From Pleurotus ostreatus/Saccharomyces cerevisiae fusant (taxonomy: Eukaryota; Opisthokonta), in NCBI GenBank assembly GCA_024196135.1, contig JAMQCK010000005.1, forward strand, positions 245,960 through 309,959: a stretch of 64,000 bases of DNA, given 5' to 3'. Below the pieces are notes generated by a model. It did no database searches, was not told the DNA's origin, and worked only from the letters and a program-made list of their open reading frames with translations. Of this stretch, positions 10,703 to 24,000 are shown one piece after another (position 1 is the stretch's first letter; each line of letters begins with the position of its first letter). The translations under genes and the position numbers were made by a program.

Positions 10703-13699
10703 CTACTCCTCCCATTCCGGCAGCCTCATTTCCGCAGCTGCGGGTGCACCGGAAATTACTACATTCGCAAGTTCATGGTACCTTCGTCTCCCAGATTCCA
10801 TGCCAATGCTGTCCCCTATGGGCGGCATAGCGAAGCGCCAGTAGAGGACGACAGACGACAGAGCGTCGGCCCAAATTGTCGCTTGCGATACTGACGTCCG
10901 GAGAGCGAGTTGGGACAGGGCAGCATGGAACGAATTCTCGTCATTCGGGTCGATTGAGGCGAGAATGTCGAGCAATATGAACCATATCAAGTGATTGTGG
11001 GCCGCCTCGTCAGATTTTGCCAGGTTTTCAGAGCGCGCTAGGTATTTGAAGTGACGCGCAACGTCTTCGTCGGGAAGCACAGTGACGATATACCACAGAT
11101 ACGTCGAAAGGATTCTTAGGAATCCATCGAATTGGTTTGGCGCCGACTGGACCCTGTCCTCTGCAACGACGAGCTTGAAATGTGGCCAGAGCGAGGCAAG
11201 GACGTCGTCTTCGAGAATCACATCGACCGCCTCGTCCGGCCGGCTTGCCACGATATTGAACAGCTGCCGGAACATGCTTTCCGCGCGCCACCGTTCCTCC
11301 AAAGAGGTGTTCAGGAGGTACACAAGGGCACGCATCAGAGGCCGGACTGCAGGATAAGGCGGAGTCGAGAAGAAGTCCAGCAGCCCTGCGCGGCAGTCGA
11401 GAGGCCAGAACGACACCTCGACGAGCCTGGATATCGTCCCGACAAATTTCTCCACTTGGGCGTCGGATGAGGTCGCCGAAAGGCCCACTGAGATATCGTG
11501 CAGGAATTTGAGCTCCTTACGATGGAGTTCGGCATGGAACTCCCTGCGCGAAGGCTCTCCTGAGTCGGCGTCCAACTTTGGGGCGGCATTCGCGAGACCT
11601 TCCAAGGCGACCCGGAGCAGATGCGGCAATAGTTCCTTAACGATCTCTTCGAGCTGAGATATATGTTAGCATGCATTACGTCGTTAGCAACAGCCAAGTC
11701 CCACGTACATCAGAGCCCGACCCCTCCGTGCAGTTTTTCCCGCACAGTATTCCATGTATCGCGAACATAAAGTCCAGACGGACATCCTGAGGCGGCGCGT
11801 CTGCTACACGCTTGCTGACGTCGCTAGCCCATAGCAGGCTCTTCACGTTCGTCTCGAGACGCGACTCGGCATGCTGCCAGATGTAGATGGCAAGGTGGAC
11901 GGCGTCGGTGCGCGAGAGGTCTGCATCCTGGGACAGGTAAGGCAGTACCCGGTCCCAGACCGCGGGATGTAGCCGTAGCTCCTCCGGTGAAGAGACGTGG
12001 ATGAACGGCAGCGGTAACACGTCGTTGGCGGACGCCGCTGTGATGCGGTGGAGGTCGTCCGCGTCGGTAGCGTGCGCTAGGACTGCGCCCTGCAGCTGCG
12101 CCGAAGCCCGTCGATGTTGCACGAGCGCAAGGCAGCTGCGAGTCACGATAAAGAGTCGCACCTCCTCTCGGTCGGGCACCGTAAGAAAGAGAAGGCTACG
12201 CAGAAGTCTCTCCCAAGTGGTCCACATCTCCTCGTCATCCGGCGTACGGATGATGGTCTCGAGGCGCTGGAGAATCTGGCTGAACATCTCGTCGTGCACC
12301 AGCGGGGTTACGGCGGCCTCCGCGGGCAAGCCAGATATCGCCTGCACGGTGATGCCGACGGCGCTGGGGTTGGAGGACGTCGCGTGAACCCAAGTCAAAC
12401 ACTCGATCAGAAGAGGAGTCTCGTTGCGAGATATGGCGAGGGCTTCCCGAGTTCGCGGCGTCGACGCGGTGGACGCCAACAGCAGCCGCGAGACAGGTGC
12501 AAGGAAGTACGCGCCTGAACTGCGCGCGAGCGATCCCCAGTGACGCACGCGCGCGATCGGAGACAAGGACTGTGTGGAAGTCGATGGCGCGGGGAGGTCG
12601 TCAGGTTCGATCCGGCGGACCCATCCCAATAGGCCATTGAGCGCATACCGCAGGCCGATGTACCCATAGTGAGAGAGGGGCGTCTTGTACGGACACTGGC
12701 TGTCGAACATCGGCAAGATGTTTGCGACCAGATAGAGTAAGTACACGGCGATGGCGAGCGCGACGATGATCCACGCTATGGCCGAGTCGAGCGTGAAGAC
12801 GTAGAGGGATAGCCCGACGAAGAATAGGAGCAGTGATATGTGAAGGAGCATGGGAAGGAGGCCCACGATGAGCGGGACGTTCCAGCGCTCGACGCCGATG
12901 AGGCGGAACTGACGAGCGAGGGCCTGCTGTTTGGGGGCCCCAGATATGTTGCTGTTGTAGGCCTACGGGGCAAGTCAGTGAGTGCTACGACATCGCATAA
13001 GCTCCACCTACCAAAATCCATTGCTTGACGAGCACAGCCATGAGAGCCGCAGACATGCTGAGCGACAGACTGATATACCACAGCCCATTGCACCAGTAGT
13101 CGAGGGCAGACGCGCTGACAGCGTCCAACGCCACGCTAGAGCGTGGGACATCATCGATAGAGGAGCCGGTCGCCCAAGCGCGCTGCATCGCAAGCATCTC
13201 AGCCAGAAGCGAGACCGATATTTGCGCGTAGTCAGGTTGCAATGCTTGCGACGACTGGACAACGAACGTCGTCACTACCGCGGAGAACAGACCGGCCTTC
13301 GGTAGTGTTAGCGAGGTGCAAATCTTATTCGCAGGATGGCCTACAAAAACTAGGAGCACGTCCAGGGTATCTCGCCAGCCATCGACCAGTTCCGCATCGT
13401 AAACCCGCCCTTCATCAAGGAGAACGTGCCAAAAACGCGCGTTGGACCCTAGTTCTTCGCCATAGACATCCTCGTCGTATTTCTGTTCGTAGTCATATGG
13501 ATTGGCTCATTGCATGTGAGCGCGCACGTATTGATCATCCTCGAGAATGCTCACCAGCTTTTGCCGGTTTACGGCCTGTTTGCTGGCCAGCTGCAGATTC
13601 CTTCTTCGGCCTGTCGAAGAGACCGTCAATCTTGCCGTTCTGCTCATCCGTAGCTGGACTCTCAACCTGCGCTGAGGGATCGGAAGCCGTGTCAAGCAT
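10703..13699 (-). CDS. DUF6535 membrane protein, copy 1
   Basis: Five exons: 13555-13699, 13345-13505, 13012-13296, 11709-12962 and 10703-11653; 931 residues. After a variable N-terminal tail comes ANPYDYEQKYDEDVYGEEL and FWHVLLDEGRVYD, then four predicted membrane segments: about residues 93-118 (LLVFAGLFSAVVTTFVV), 172-196 (ISLSLSMSAALMAVLVKQW), 225-252 and 255-280 (LAIAVYLLYLVANILPMF). This is the DUF6535 signature of Agaricomycetes, a family of unknown role. The remaining 640 residues are soluble, helical and poorly conserved, with a LLPHLLRVALEGLAN block right after the last intron that is shared with copy 2. Exon lengths 145/161/285 are identical in copy 2. Probably an integral membrane protein; the function is not known. 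Confidence 0.85.
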
Positions 13700-13987
13700 T
13701 ATGATGTGGACTTATTAATCTCTAGAGCCTAGCAATCATTTGAGCCACAATTTGAGCTGCCGACACTGACTGTAGTCGACTGACCTTGCCTCTATCTTGC
13801 TACCAATGAAGGCAATTCACCGAGAACGCTGATGGTCAGAGGTGAAAGCCAAGGCATGTGCCTTGCAGACGTTGCGGTTTCGCATGATGATGAACGGGTT
13901 GGAGGCGCAGCCAGCGGCATACGCCGGTTTCATGAACAATAACAGTCACAAACACGGACCCATCGGCTAAGTCAGCAACTGCCATTT

Positions 13988-16900
13988 CTACTGCTCAGTA
14001 TCAACCTGGTCGCCTGAGTCTGAGCATAAAGTTCTTTCATCCCCCTCGTCTTCCTCGTCCTCCCCTCCCTGCTGCTGATCCCTAGGGTACCTTCCTTGGT
14101 CCAGCGTTACTACCGCAGCGGCGTTGACCCGCGATGACTCGCAACCTGCGACGACCACAACAGAAGACGTCGCATCGAGTAGGTCACGATACGCCCGTAT
14201 CCCGCGCTCACTGTGAAGGGCGTCGCAAAGAGGGCTCGCGGCGAGCGTTCCGTCAAACTCAATGACTGCAAGCGCGGCGGCCCAACTCGTAGCGTAAGAT
14301 TCCGATGTGTGCTTTGCCAGTCGCAGGAGGGACTGATGCAGCGCATGGACTTGCTCGCCGTTGGAGCTCCCCACGATGAGAAGGTCCACACTAAGACACC
14401 ACGTCAAGCGGCTATGATCGTCGTCGGGGTTGTCGCTGCGCGTCAGATAGTCGAAGTGAGCGCGCACACCGATGGCTTCGTCGTCGTCGTCGCCGCCACC
14501 GCAAGCGCTCGAGATTCCCGCGAAGTACGCCGAAAGAATGTCGGCCAATACCTCAGTCGCGTCGACGTACGGTGGTGTCTCTTTGTCTTCCTGGACATTG
14601 AGTCGCGAGTACGGCCTGAGCGCGAGAAGGATATCGTCCTCAATCGTCGTTTGCAGCGCCTCGTACGGACATCGCTCGAAAATGACCGCGATCTGCCGTA
14701 GGGCGGACGTAACGCCTTTGACATGCGCTCGATCCCCGCTTGGAGGGCTCGAGAGCAAGCCAACGAGGGTTTGCGAAAGCGGCCTCGCAGCCCACGACGG
14801 CGTGCATGCCTGCCGGTGGTACACGTGGAGCAAGTCCGCGCAAGCTTCAAGCCTCCACAGCGGCAGCTTGACCAACCTCGTGATCGTCCCAAATAAGTCC
14901 CACGCCTGCTCTTCCGTAAGCGCAATCCTGACGATGGATGACAGAAACTGGAGCTCGTCATGGTGGAGGTCGACGTAGAACTGCCTCTCGTTATGGGCTA
15001 TACGCTGCGGCTCGTACTCCTCGGCGGCGCCCGCGAGTCTCTCGAACGCCATCCGGAGCAGGTGCGGGAGCAGGCCTTCGTGTAATATAGGGTCCTGAGA
15101 TTCTGGTCAGCCAGCGATACCCAGTAGCACCCGCACCCTGTACGTACATGAGCAATATCCAGATCCGAGCACTTGCGCCCACACAAGAGCCCATGTACCG
15201 CGCGAAGCACGTTCAAACCCTCCCCTCTCCCGTGCGTATCCGACATAGCCTGCACGAGATCATCGTCCGATAGCAGTCTCGACAGCTTCGTAGTGTAGTT
15301 CCCTTCGGCTCGCCGCCACAAGAAGAGCGCTAGATGCACTGCATTCCTTCGCGAGATCTCAGCCCCTTGCGCAAAGAACTGAAGCGCGCGCTTCGACACT
15401 GCCGGTCGAAGACGGAGAGATGATGGTGGCGAGGCGTAGAGGAAGGGTAGTCTGTCGATGGTGTCCGTGGAGAGGAGACTCAGGCGACCTTCGAAGCAAT
15501 CACTCGCGGCGAGCGCTAGAACGGCGCCCTGCAGCTCCGCGGTATCAGGCGCTACCCCATGCAGCACGACCGCAACGTCCAAACAAAAGACGGCCTCGCC
15601 AATCCGGCGCCTCGTCCGCGCATCATCCGGGATGGCGAAGAACAACAAGCTCCGCGCCAGGCGCTCCCGAGTGTTGTACCGGCCATCCTCCGCAATACGG
15701 CTTTCTGAGAGGACCTCCAGACGCGAAAGGATTTCGTCCAGCATGCCCTCGTGCGATATGGGCTTGTCGACAACGCCGGAGGGCAGGCCGGAAATGGCTT
15801 GTACAGTGATGTTGACGGCGCTGGGGTTCGAGGTCGTCGCGTGTGCCGAGGTGAGGGAGTCGATCATGAGGGAGATCTCGTCGCGGGTCACGGCAGTCGC
15901 TTCACGGGTCCGGGACGTCCACTCAGCCGACGGTGGAAGGAAGCGTGTGAACTCCTTCAAACGCGATAGAATCCGCGCCCCCGCCAACATCGTCCAGCGG
16001 CGGGCGCGAGATGCTGAATCCGACGGTTGACCAGACGATGGCGGGCCCGGCAGGCCATCCTGCTCGAGGCGGCGTGCCCATCCATGCACCCTAGTAAGCG
16101 CCCTCCATAGGAGGTGCGAGCCGGTTTGCGATAGCGGGGTCTTATACGGACACTGCGGGTCAAACATTGGCAGGACGTTCGCGACGATGTAGAGCGAATA
16201 CGCTGTAACGGCGAGCGCGATGACCGAATAGGCTATTGTGGTGTCGAGTGAGAGCGTGTAGAATGATAGACCTACGAAGAAGAGAAGTAGTGATGCGTGA
16301 AGAAGCATGGGTAAGAGACCGACGATAAGTGGGACATTCCATCGCTCCACGCCGATGAGTCTGAATTGGCGGATGAGTGCCTGATGCTTGGGCGTTCCGG
16401 AGACGTGGCTTTGGTATGCCTATATAGAGTCAGTCAGGCCGTGGCCCAATCAAAAGTCAGATCTACCTGGAGCCATTGCTTGACAAGCACGGCCATAAGC
16501 GCGACGGAGAGGCTGAGAGTTAGGCTCATGTACCACAAGCCATTGAACCAGTAGTCGAGTTTGGACGCAGACACGGCGTTGAGGGAGATGTGCGAGCGGG
16601 GAACGTCGCTCGCTGAGGAGCCGTTCGCCCACGCTCGTTGTACCGCAATCATCTCCGACAGTAGGGTCACAGAGATCTGCGCATAGTCGGTCTGCAATGC
16701 CTGAGATGACTGTACGACGAAGGTCGTCACCACAGATGAGAAGAGGCCAGCCTGGGACAACAAGTCAGTAGCGAACGAGTAAGGGGTTGGAGGATACTAA
16801 CGAAGACAAGGAGTACATCCAGCGTATCGCGCCAGCTCTCCACCATATCCGCATCATACACGCGCCCTTCGTCGAGCAAAACGTGCCAAAATCGGGCGTT

Positions 16901-17161
16901 AGGTCCCAGTTCTTCGCCATACGCATCCTCGTCGTACTTCTCTTCATAATCATATGAATTGCCTAGCCAGATGCGATCAGGATTAGGCTCTTCGAGGGAA
17001 CGCTGCCACTACTTACCAGGCCGCTGATGACGAGTTTTCTGCCTGATCCCAAAGACGCTCCTCCTCGCAGCGCCTGGAGGACTTGTATCTCTCCGACGAG
17101 CTGGCGTGCTTTGTGTATCTACACGTTCTGAAGTCCTATCAGGAGGGGATTCGTTGGTCAT
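13988..17161 (-). CDS. DUF6535 membrane protein, copy 2
   Basis: Exons 17017-17161, 16802-16962, 16467-16751, 15148-16419 and 13988-15094; 989 residues. Same plan as copy 1: tail, SYDYEEKYDEDAYGEEL, FWHVLLDEGRVYD, membrane segment VFAGLFSSVVTTFVVQSSQ, second segment ending LVKQWLQ, then RWNVPLIVGLLPMLLHAS and the fourth segment ending NVLPMFDPQCPYKTPLS. The soluble C-terminal part keeps DPILHEGLLPHLLRMAFERL at the last exon junction and ends in an acidic low-complexity tail. Only 288 nt separate it from copy 1, head to tail, so the two look like a tandem duplication. Exon-intron junction positions are identical to copy 1 through exon 3. Confidence 0.85.
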
Positions 17162-17792
17162 TATGGTGTTAGTCGAGTGTCATTTGGTCTGGCGCGAATG
17201 AGCGCTCTGAAGACAAAAGAGACTATGGCGGACCTTTAAGATATACGATGGGTATTCCTGCCGTCGAGAAGGACCGACAATCGCTCACGGTTAGTGATAG
17301 AAGAAAAGGCAAGGCGTAGACTTCGAGGCTATACAGTCACATGAAACCGCAACGTAAACAGCGCCAAATGAGCGCCCAGCTGAGATAGCAGCCGGCCATG
17401 CCAAATATCTATCTTACGGCGAGCCTCGACACTCTGTATTTCCAGAAAAATGCTCGACTTCAACGAAAGCAGAGCTCGGGACAGCCGACGCGGATGTGGC
17501 CGCCATGACGGTGGGACGGAAGATGGCGGAGGACCCTCAAAGTCATCACGCGCTGATCGTGAGGACCCGGCGGTCACGCCTCTGTTCAGTTGGGCGCCTA
17601 TCTCTGGTTTACACCGTCAGCGCGACAGTGTCAACGACTCTTCGTACCTCTCACTGAGCACCTTGCCGGCTGAGCTTCCTTGTATATATACCTCTGCGAC
17701 CATGCCTCACAAACATCACCACAACAAACACCACCACCGCACCTCGCAAGCCTCTCTTCCTCAGTCTACCTAGGCGTCTCGCTCAAGGAAAT
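17162..17792. other. divergent promoter region
   Basis: About 630 nt between DUF6535 copy 2 (minus) and the methyltransferase (plus). It contains the methyltransferase TATA box; a His-rich short frame in the leader (about 17703-17773) is probably a uORF or chance. Confidence 0.4.
17683..17691 (+). promoter_or_regulatory. TATA box for the methyltransferase
   Basis: TATATATAC about 105 nt before the ATG at 17793, in an otherwise GC-balanced region. Confidence 0.5.
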
Positions 17793-18719
17793 ATGGCCAC
17801 CAGCGCACTTGAAGCCAACACGGAGTACTATGATGATAAGGCGGTCCATTTCTATAAGAATCCTGCTTTCAAGCGGGATTTGATGCTGTTGACGAAGTTG
17901 TACGTCCTTTGCTCTGGGTTCGATGCTTGCAGATTCAGCCTCTGACGCACTAGATCTAGTAATGCATTCGCTATCATCAGGGCTGCTACCCTTGATCCCA
18001 ACACTACCGAGGTCCTCGACTATGCCTGTGGCGCGGGTACGCTAATTTCCCCTTCGAGCGATGGCCATAAACTCAGTTAATTGCAGGCGTTGTCTCCCTC
18101 GAGGTCTCACCACTCTGCAAGAGCATCGTCGGCGCAGACATCAGCAAAGGCATGCTGGGCGAGTTTGAAAAGCTCAAGGCACCCAACATGACCTCGAAAG
18201 TTATCGATGGGACGATCCCGCCGGAAACCCAGTTCGACGGGCAGAAGTTCGACGTCATCTTCGTACGTCTCCTACATACCTGTCTGAATGCTCCAGCTTG
18301 CTGATATCCATGTCTCGCAGTGCTGCGCGGCCTACCACCACTTCGACTCCCCGAAGGACATGACCGTCTCGCTCGGCAAGCTCCTCAAGGAAGGCGGCCA
18401 GCTCATCGTCACTGACTTCGCCAGCGGCGGCCACGAATCCCTTATGCACCAGCACGGCCAGCCAGAGGGCGAACAACCCTCGCACGGCCACCACCATCAC
18501 AAACACCAGCAGCACGCCAAGAGCGAACTCCCGATGAGCGACGAGGTCCTCGAGAAGGCGAAGACCACCATCGTGCACAAGCACGGCTTCGCGAGCTCTG
18601 AGCTTGAGGAGTGGATGGAGCTGGCCGGGTTGAAGCGCTTCACCTTCGATACCTTCCCGCGCGTCCATGCGTTCAACACGGACTCGGTGGCGTTCGCCGC
18701 GAGTGCATTCAAGGTGTAA
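17793..18719 (+). CDS. SAM-dependent methyltransferase (class I)
   Basis: Exons 17793-17899, 17954-18036, 18087-18262 and 18321-18719; 254 residues. Early residues ANTEYYDDKAVHFYKNP resemble small-molecule methyltransferases. Motif I is EVLDYACGAG (SAM-binding glycine loop), followed by IVGADISKGML (acidic residue after strand 2), FDVIFCCAAYHHFDSPKD (motif IV/V) and LLKEGGQLIVTDF. A His-rich insertion HGHHHHKHQQH around residue 170 could bind metal but may be a simple-sequence expansion. The intron-1 acceptor could also lie 6 nt downstream, which stays in frame. Likely cytosolic. It sits between DUF6535 copies without sharing their strand. Confidence 0.9.
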
Positions 18720-18930
18720 ACTGGATACCTACGCCGTAATGGTCTTCCGTGTATGTTGTAGCTCGTATCCCGTGTACTCTGTAGCTCACGATCGCGCTCG
18801 TCACGTCCATATACTATGCAATAATTGCCATTTGTCCACAAGAGCCCATTATTTAGATAAGTGCAGTATAGACATCCGTCCTTTTGTACCCTCCAGTGCA
18901 TCCCGGGTCGTGAAGTTCGTTGGTGAAGAT

Positions 18931-19851
18931 TTAAGGGCAGAATGTGAGGGTCCAGTCTGCGGTACCCGTCAGCCGAGATCTTCGAAGATCAAGAAGCGAA
19001 GACACTCACCAACAGCCTTGTTGGCATCGCAGTACCAGAGCGCGGTGCCCGACGGCTCGTCATACGCGTACGCGTACGAGTTCGGGCAGTTGCTCTTGAA
19101 GTAGTCGTACGACGACGACCCCGAGCTCGGGCAGTCCTGCGGCCCACCCGCCCACTGCCCACTGCAGCACGCCGGCGAATTCGACGGATTCGGGTCCACC
19201 AGACACGCGCTCTTGCACCCCACCGGGAACCCGTCCGCATTGAACGGCCCCTTCAGGTTGTCCGGGCAGTTCGGGCCGAGATCGACGGGGCAGTCGGGGA
19301 CGCCGCAGCCGCCGGAGTTGTCGATGCGCATGGGGAGGTTGTAGCCGTCGACGAGGGAGACGTCGTAGTTGTCGAGGCCCTGAACATCGCCGAGGGTCCA
19401 CTCGGCGACGGTGGCGGGCGGGACGCCGGTGCCGGCGTTGCTGTCGCAGACGAGGCCGCCGAGGCAGCCGCCGGACACGCAGGTCGAGGGCTCGGTCGAG
19501 CCGGAGGAGAAGTCGCAGTCGCGGCGGCCCTATAGGACTATGAGCGTTGACAATGGACTTGGGCAAACAAAAGCTTACCCAGATACGACCGGAGGTCCAG
19601 TGGTCAGGCACGTTGAAGGTGACCGAGGAGTAGGCAGGCGCCTCCCAGCCGTTAGGGTGGTCCGGGAACTCAGTGTTGAGCTGCGGGTTCGTGTACATGC
19701 CCGGCCAAATCGTGAACGGGCAGTTGTTGTACACCTAGGCACCATTCAGCATTCGCCACTGAGCCTACGAATGGCGAATGAAACTCACCGTCATCTTGCG
19801 CGCCGAGACGGCGGCAGCGAGGGCGAGCGCAGACGCGACGCGGGAGACCAT
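18931..19851 (-). CDS. secreted thaumatin-like protein, type 1
   Basis: Exons 19789-19851, 19579-19734, 19010-19529 and 18931-18956; 254 residues. A signal peptide spans about residues 1-18 (VASALALAAAVSA). The mature protein starts near MTVYNNCPFTIWPGM, the usual thaumatin entry. Later GGCLGGLVCDS, PDCPVDLGPNCPDN, GCKSACLVDPNPSNSPACC and NCPNSYAYAYDEPSGTALWYC are thaumatin-family features, with Cys spacing compatible with the disulphide network; the final spliced exon gives DWTLTFCP, the canonical end. Family members are cell-wall or secreted proteins, some with beta-1,3-glucanase or antifungal activity. The last exon is only 26 nt and is needed to reach the conserved end. Confidence 0.93.
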
Positions 19852-21019
19852 CGTTAGAAGTTCGGATGAAGTTGAGGAGGGAAGTAAAGCTGCTGGCTTG
19901 CTCTTCTCCGCCTCCCGCCCCGTCTTATATACTCTCCAGCGCTACCGCCGTTCGCATAGTTACGCACGGGACACCCGCTCGCTCGTACGGGCACGCACAG
20001 CGCAACGAGCGGGCACCCCAATTACAGCGAGCCTCCTATACCTCGAGAAAATCCTCGAAGGTCGACCGCCTCGCCACGCCAGGAACACGACCAGCGCGAA
20101 ATACGTCCTCGACGCGGCCCGACGTGCGGACGCAGCCCGCCCGCGTGCAGGTGTCCCTTGCCGCATTCGTCCGCAATTATGTTCCTTCCCGCAATCCCCG
20201 TTCCTGCAAGAGAGTGAACTTCGTGCGTCATGATCGACGAGTTGACCGAGGGAGAGCTCACCTGGATCCGGAGGCCGCGGATCGTTCGTGGCCAAGTCGT
20301 TGCCCGCAGAGGAACGCGCGATGGGGGAAGCAGCTCGGCGAGGTGATCATAGCGAGGAATAAGCGCTTTCAATGGGTGGGTTCAATGCAATGCACTGTCT
20401 TCAATAGACCACGGGCAGGCCTGTCCTACGACTTTGAAAGAGTGCTCGCACATACGCAGCGGCCGCCGGACGCTGCTTGACCTCGGGTTACGTTTCCCTC
20501 GAAGCTCGCTGTGCGGCAGCGTGAGGGATATGAAGATGTGCCTAACGTTCAAGCCACTATTTCTTCCACAAGCCCTCCAGCATTCGGGCCATTCTCTCTC
20601 AACCTCGGAGACGAGACAAGGAAGGAGTTAGCAGAAAAAAAGATGTATCGAACGCAGTCGCCGAATGAGTAGTTCTGCCTTGGTACTGGCGGTGTTGGTT
20701 CAAGTCAAGAACGTCGCAACGTGGACAGGGGTCTTCGGCCCGGAGGAAGCCAGTTCAGTCTCTCACGGTCACGCGGTTCGACTTGACCCTCCGACTAAAC
20801 TTCAGCCTGTTGCAACTTCTTACCGGCGGAGGATAGCTAGTAAGGCATCTATAGTTTACTGTACTGCTTGCTCAGGGGAGGCAGGGTGAATGATAGGCAG
20901 TGTGCATGAATACATTATATTATAGTACCACAGTCGGCAGATTCCCTCGAGTAGGTAGGTATCAATTTCGTCCGTGGTAAAAGGCTGTCGACGCTCTCCA
21001 ATACAGCAGCGTCAGCAAA
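19852..21019. other. intergenic region
   Basis: About 1.17 kb between the thaumatin-like gene promoter and the 3' end of DUF6535 copy 3. Frames present have no motifs. Two B-box-like words occur near 20697 and 20777 but no tRNA fold could be built around them. Confidence 0.4.
19926..19931 (-). promoter_or_regulatory. TATA box for thaumatin-like gene type 1
   Basis: TATATA on the minus strand about 75 nt before the ATG at 19851. Confidence 0.55.
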
Positions 21020-24000
21020 CTACGGCCCAGTTTTCGCCTTCGGCTTGGGGATCTCTTCCGCGTTGCCCCTACCCTTTGAGCCGCTCTTGACTTGTGAGGT
21101 CTTTTTGGCCCCCATCCCTTGCCCTCCACCAGACGCGCCCTTTTTGGTGCTCTCGAACATGGTATCCTCGAGCGCGGCCTCCGCCGCGTCCTTGACGACT
21201 CTTGGGGAAGATGATCCTGCAGGCTGCTCTACGTGGTTCGCCTTCGTTGATTCTGGCGTTTTCTGGGCCGCCACACCGGCAGCGTTCGCCACTTCATCAT
21301 CGACGATAAGACTGGGCATGCGAAGGCCTGCAGCCTCCATACCAGGTGCAAGCACTTGCCTGAGCTCGCGGTACCTCCGTCTCCCTTCTTCCGTCTGTAG
21401 GCGCTGTCGCAGTCTAGGGAACGTGGACAGCCAGTGCGATGAGATGGACCACAAGGCGTTGAACCACCCGTGTGCATGCTTAGACCACGTCGCTTTGGCA
21501 AAGTCCATGACACAAGGATGCATCCAGGTGACATTTTTTACGGTCGAGAAGGCCAGGTCGAAGATGAGCATCCACGCCAAGTAGCTCGTAGGCGGCGTGG
21601 TATCGTCGTCGGTGTGGTACATGATATAATGGACATTGGCTCTCCGGTTGCCCGCTTTCACGGTCGATGTAAGCGCCCGGATGTAGGAGCGGAACGGCTC
21701 GACCATATACGACCACAGCTGGAGCCCTGCGTCGTAAGCGCCATTGTCCATCCAGCTGCTCATATATGGCCTAATGTAGGCAAGAGCATCCTCTTCGGGG
21801 ACAACAGTGAGGATAAGGTCGGGGCATTCGGCAGTGACGTTGTATATTTCTTGAAGAATATCATTCAGCCGTACTTGCGATTCCCTCGATACGGGGTGGC
21901 GCAAAGCGGAGACGATAAGCTGGGACAAGAAGCGTAGAAGCCGTCGAAGAACCACCTCCGAGGGTGTGCGAGTTCGGCCGACATAGCTGTAGAGGATGTC
22001 TACTCGTGCTTCCGTCGAGGTCATGGATAGTCCTGCAAGTGTAGACATAGTATCCAAGTAGTCCCAAGCCTGATCGTTGTCCAACCGAACCTTGACGAGG
22101 CGCGCAAGAAAGCTGATCTCTTCGCTGTATACGGAAGCTCGAGATTCCATGTCGTGACTGGGCTCTGGGCTGAGCAGAGTCATGTCAAACTGCTCGGCAT
22201 CAACCAGTAGAAGCTCCAGCGCGCGAGCGAGAAGCTGCGAAATGGTACGCGTCAGAAAATATCTCTGACAGAAGCAGTCGCTTACCTTGTGAGAGTCCGA
22301 GGAGGAATCGAGATACAAGAGGCGACTTATTGCGATCCGGGTATCCGTTGCGAGAGCGTGCGTAGTTGCTGCTTGCAACGGTCTCTTATATTTCTTATCT
22401 GCTATGTCTCCGGCAGTCGAAGGGGTCTCGCTGTCCAAGGCTGCCTCCGCACGACGCCATATGAAGATAGCCAGATGGAGGCGGTTCGATGGGTCCTCGA
22501 AGTGCCAGTCCTGGTAAGGGCCGATTGCTAGGAAGCGTATGAATCGGTCCCAGACAGATGACTGCAGCGGCAGGGACGATGGGCGGGCAGAGCAGATGAA
22601 AGGTAGGTATCCCATGACGTCTGGTCTGAATATGGCGGGACCCAGCCGGTTTCTGGCCACAGCGACGCTCGTGCAGTTTTGGCGTATGAGATCTTCCAGA
22701 ACTTGATGATAAGGAGTCGCCCGTAGACTATCGATTGAGTCCTCCAAGCGCTCTCGCAGATCGTTGTTGTCGACAGCGAAGAAGCGGACGCTGCGCGCGA
22801 GGCAGTCACGCGTCAGATGGACGGGTATGTCAAGCGCACCGGGTATACGTTGCTCAAGCGGGACCATTTGGTCGAGGCATACGAGGGTCTCCTGAAGCAT
22901 CATGTTATGCGAGATGAGCCTCTCCGCGTCCGGGGGCAAGCCTGACACGGCTTCCAAGACGACGCGCTTAGCGCTAGGGTTCGAGGAAGTGTCGTACACC
23001 CATGTGAGAGCTTCGATCATCAACTGGGGCTCGACAAGCGATATCGCATGAGCTTCGCGACCGCGTGGCGTCCTACTGACTCGAAGACGACTCTGGACCT
23101 CTGGGGAGGGTAGCAGAGAGCGCAGCCTGCGTGCGAAGTGTGCTCGATTGCCAGGAGTCGACGAGGGACCGGCGGAACTTGCTGGCGGCGGGAGCTCCGG
23201 GCGTGACATGTCTCGAGACCGGCCAGACATGGGTACATCCTCACTCCTAGGTGTACTGCGAGGATGGCTAAGCCAGCCCATGACCACACCGAAGAGCCCA
23301 GAAGCAAGTATATATCCGTAATGCGATAAAGGTGTCCTGTAGGGGCATTGGGGGTCTAGCATAGGCAGCACGTTGGCCGCGAGATAGAGGGAGTAGACGA
23401 GAAGAGCGACCGCTGTGACTGCCCATGCTATCGCAGTGGCGAACGTGAAGAGGTACAGAGAAAGGCCGACAAAGAACAAGAGGAGAGACGCGTGGAGCAA
23501 CATAGGAAGGAGGCCGATGATGAGGGGGATGTTCCAACGCTGGATACCGAGAAGTCTGAACTGCCGCGAAAGCGCTTGGTCTTGAGGTGTTCCGGATACG
23601 TTGCTATGATATGCCTGTGAAGTCTTCAGAGAGAGCAAAAGATACGGTTTGGTTCAACACACTTGAAGCCACTGCTTGACAAGAACGGCCATAAGTGCCG
23701 TCGAAAGACTGAGAGCCAGGCTAATGAACCACAAAGTATTGCACCAGTAGTCGAATCTCGTCGAGGTGACGGAATCCAGAGTGATTGTCGACTGAGGCAC
23801 ATCATTGATGGAGCCACCATTAGCCCATGCTCGCTGCAGGGCCACCATCTCAATCAAGAGGGACGCCGCGACTTGGCTATAGTCAGGCATCAACGCTTGT
23901 GACGACTGGACGACAAATGTTGTCACGACCGCAGAGAAGAGACCAGCCTAAGACAAGGAATAAGCAGGAATACATAGACTGGAGAGAAGCGTCACGCACA

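Noticed and set aside
17703..17773. Small His-rich peptide gene in the methyltransferase leader
   Set aside because: Short, low complexity and directly before the real start; at most a uORF.
20690..20800. B-box-like words (GGTTCAAGTC, GGTTCGACTT) suggesting tRNA genes
   Set aside because: No A box or acceptor stem could be paired at the right spacing.
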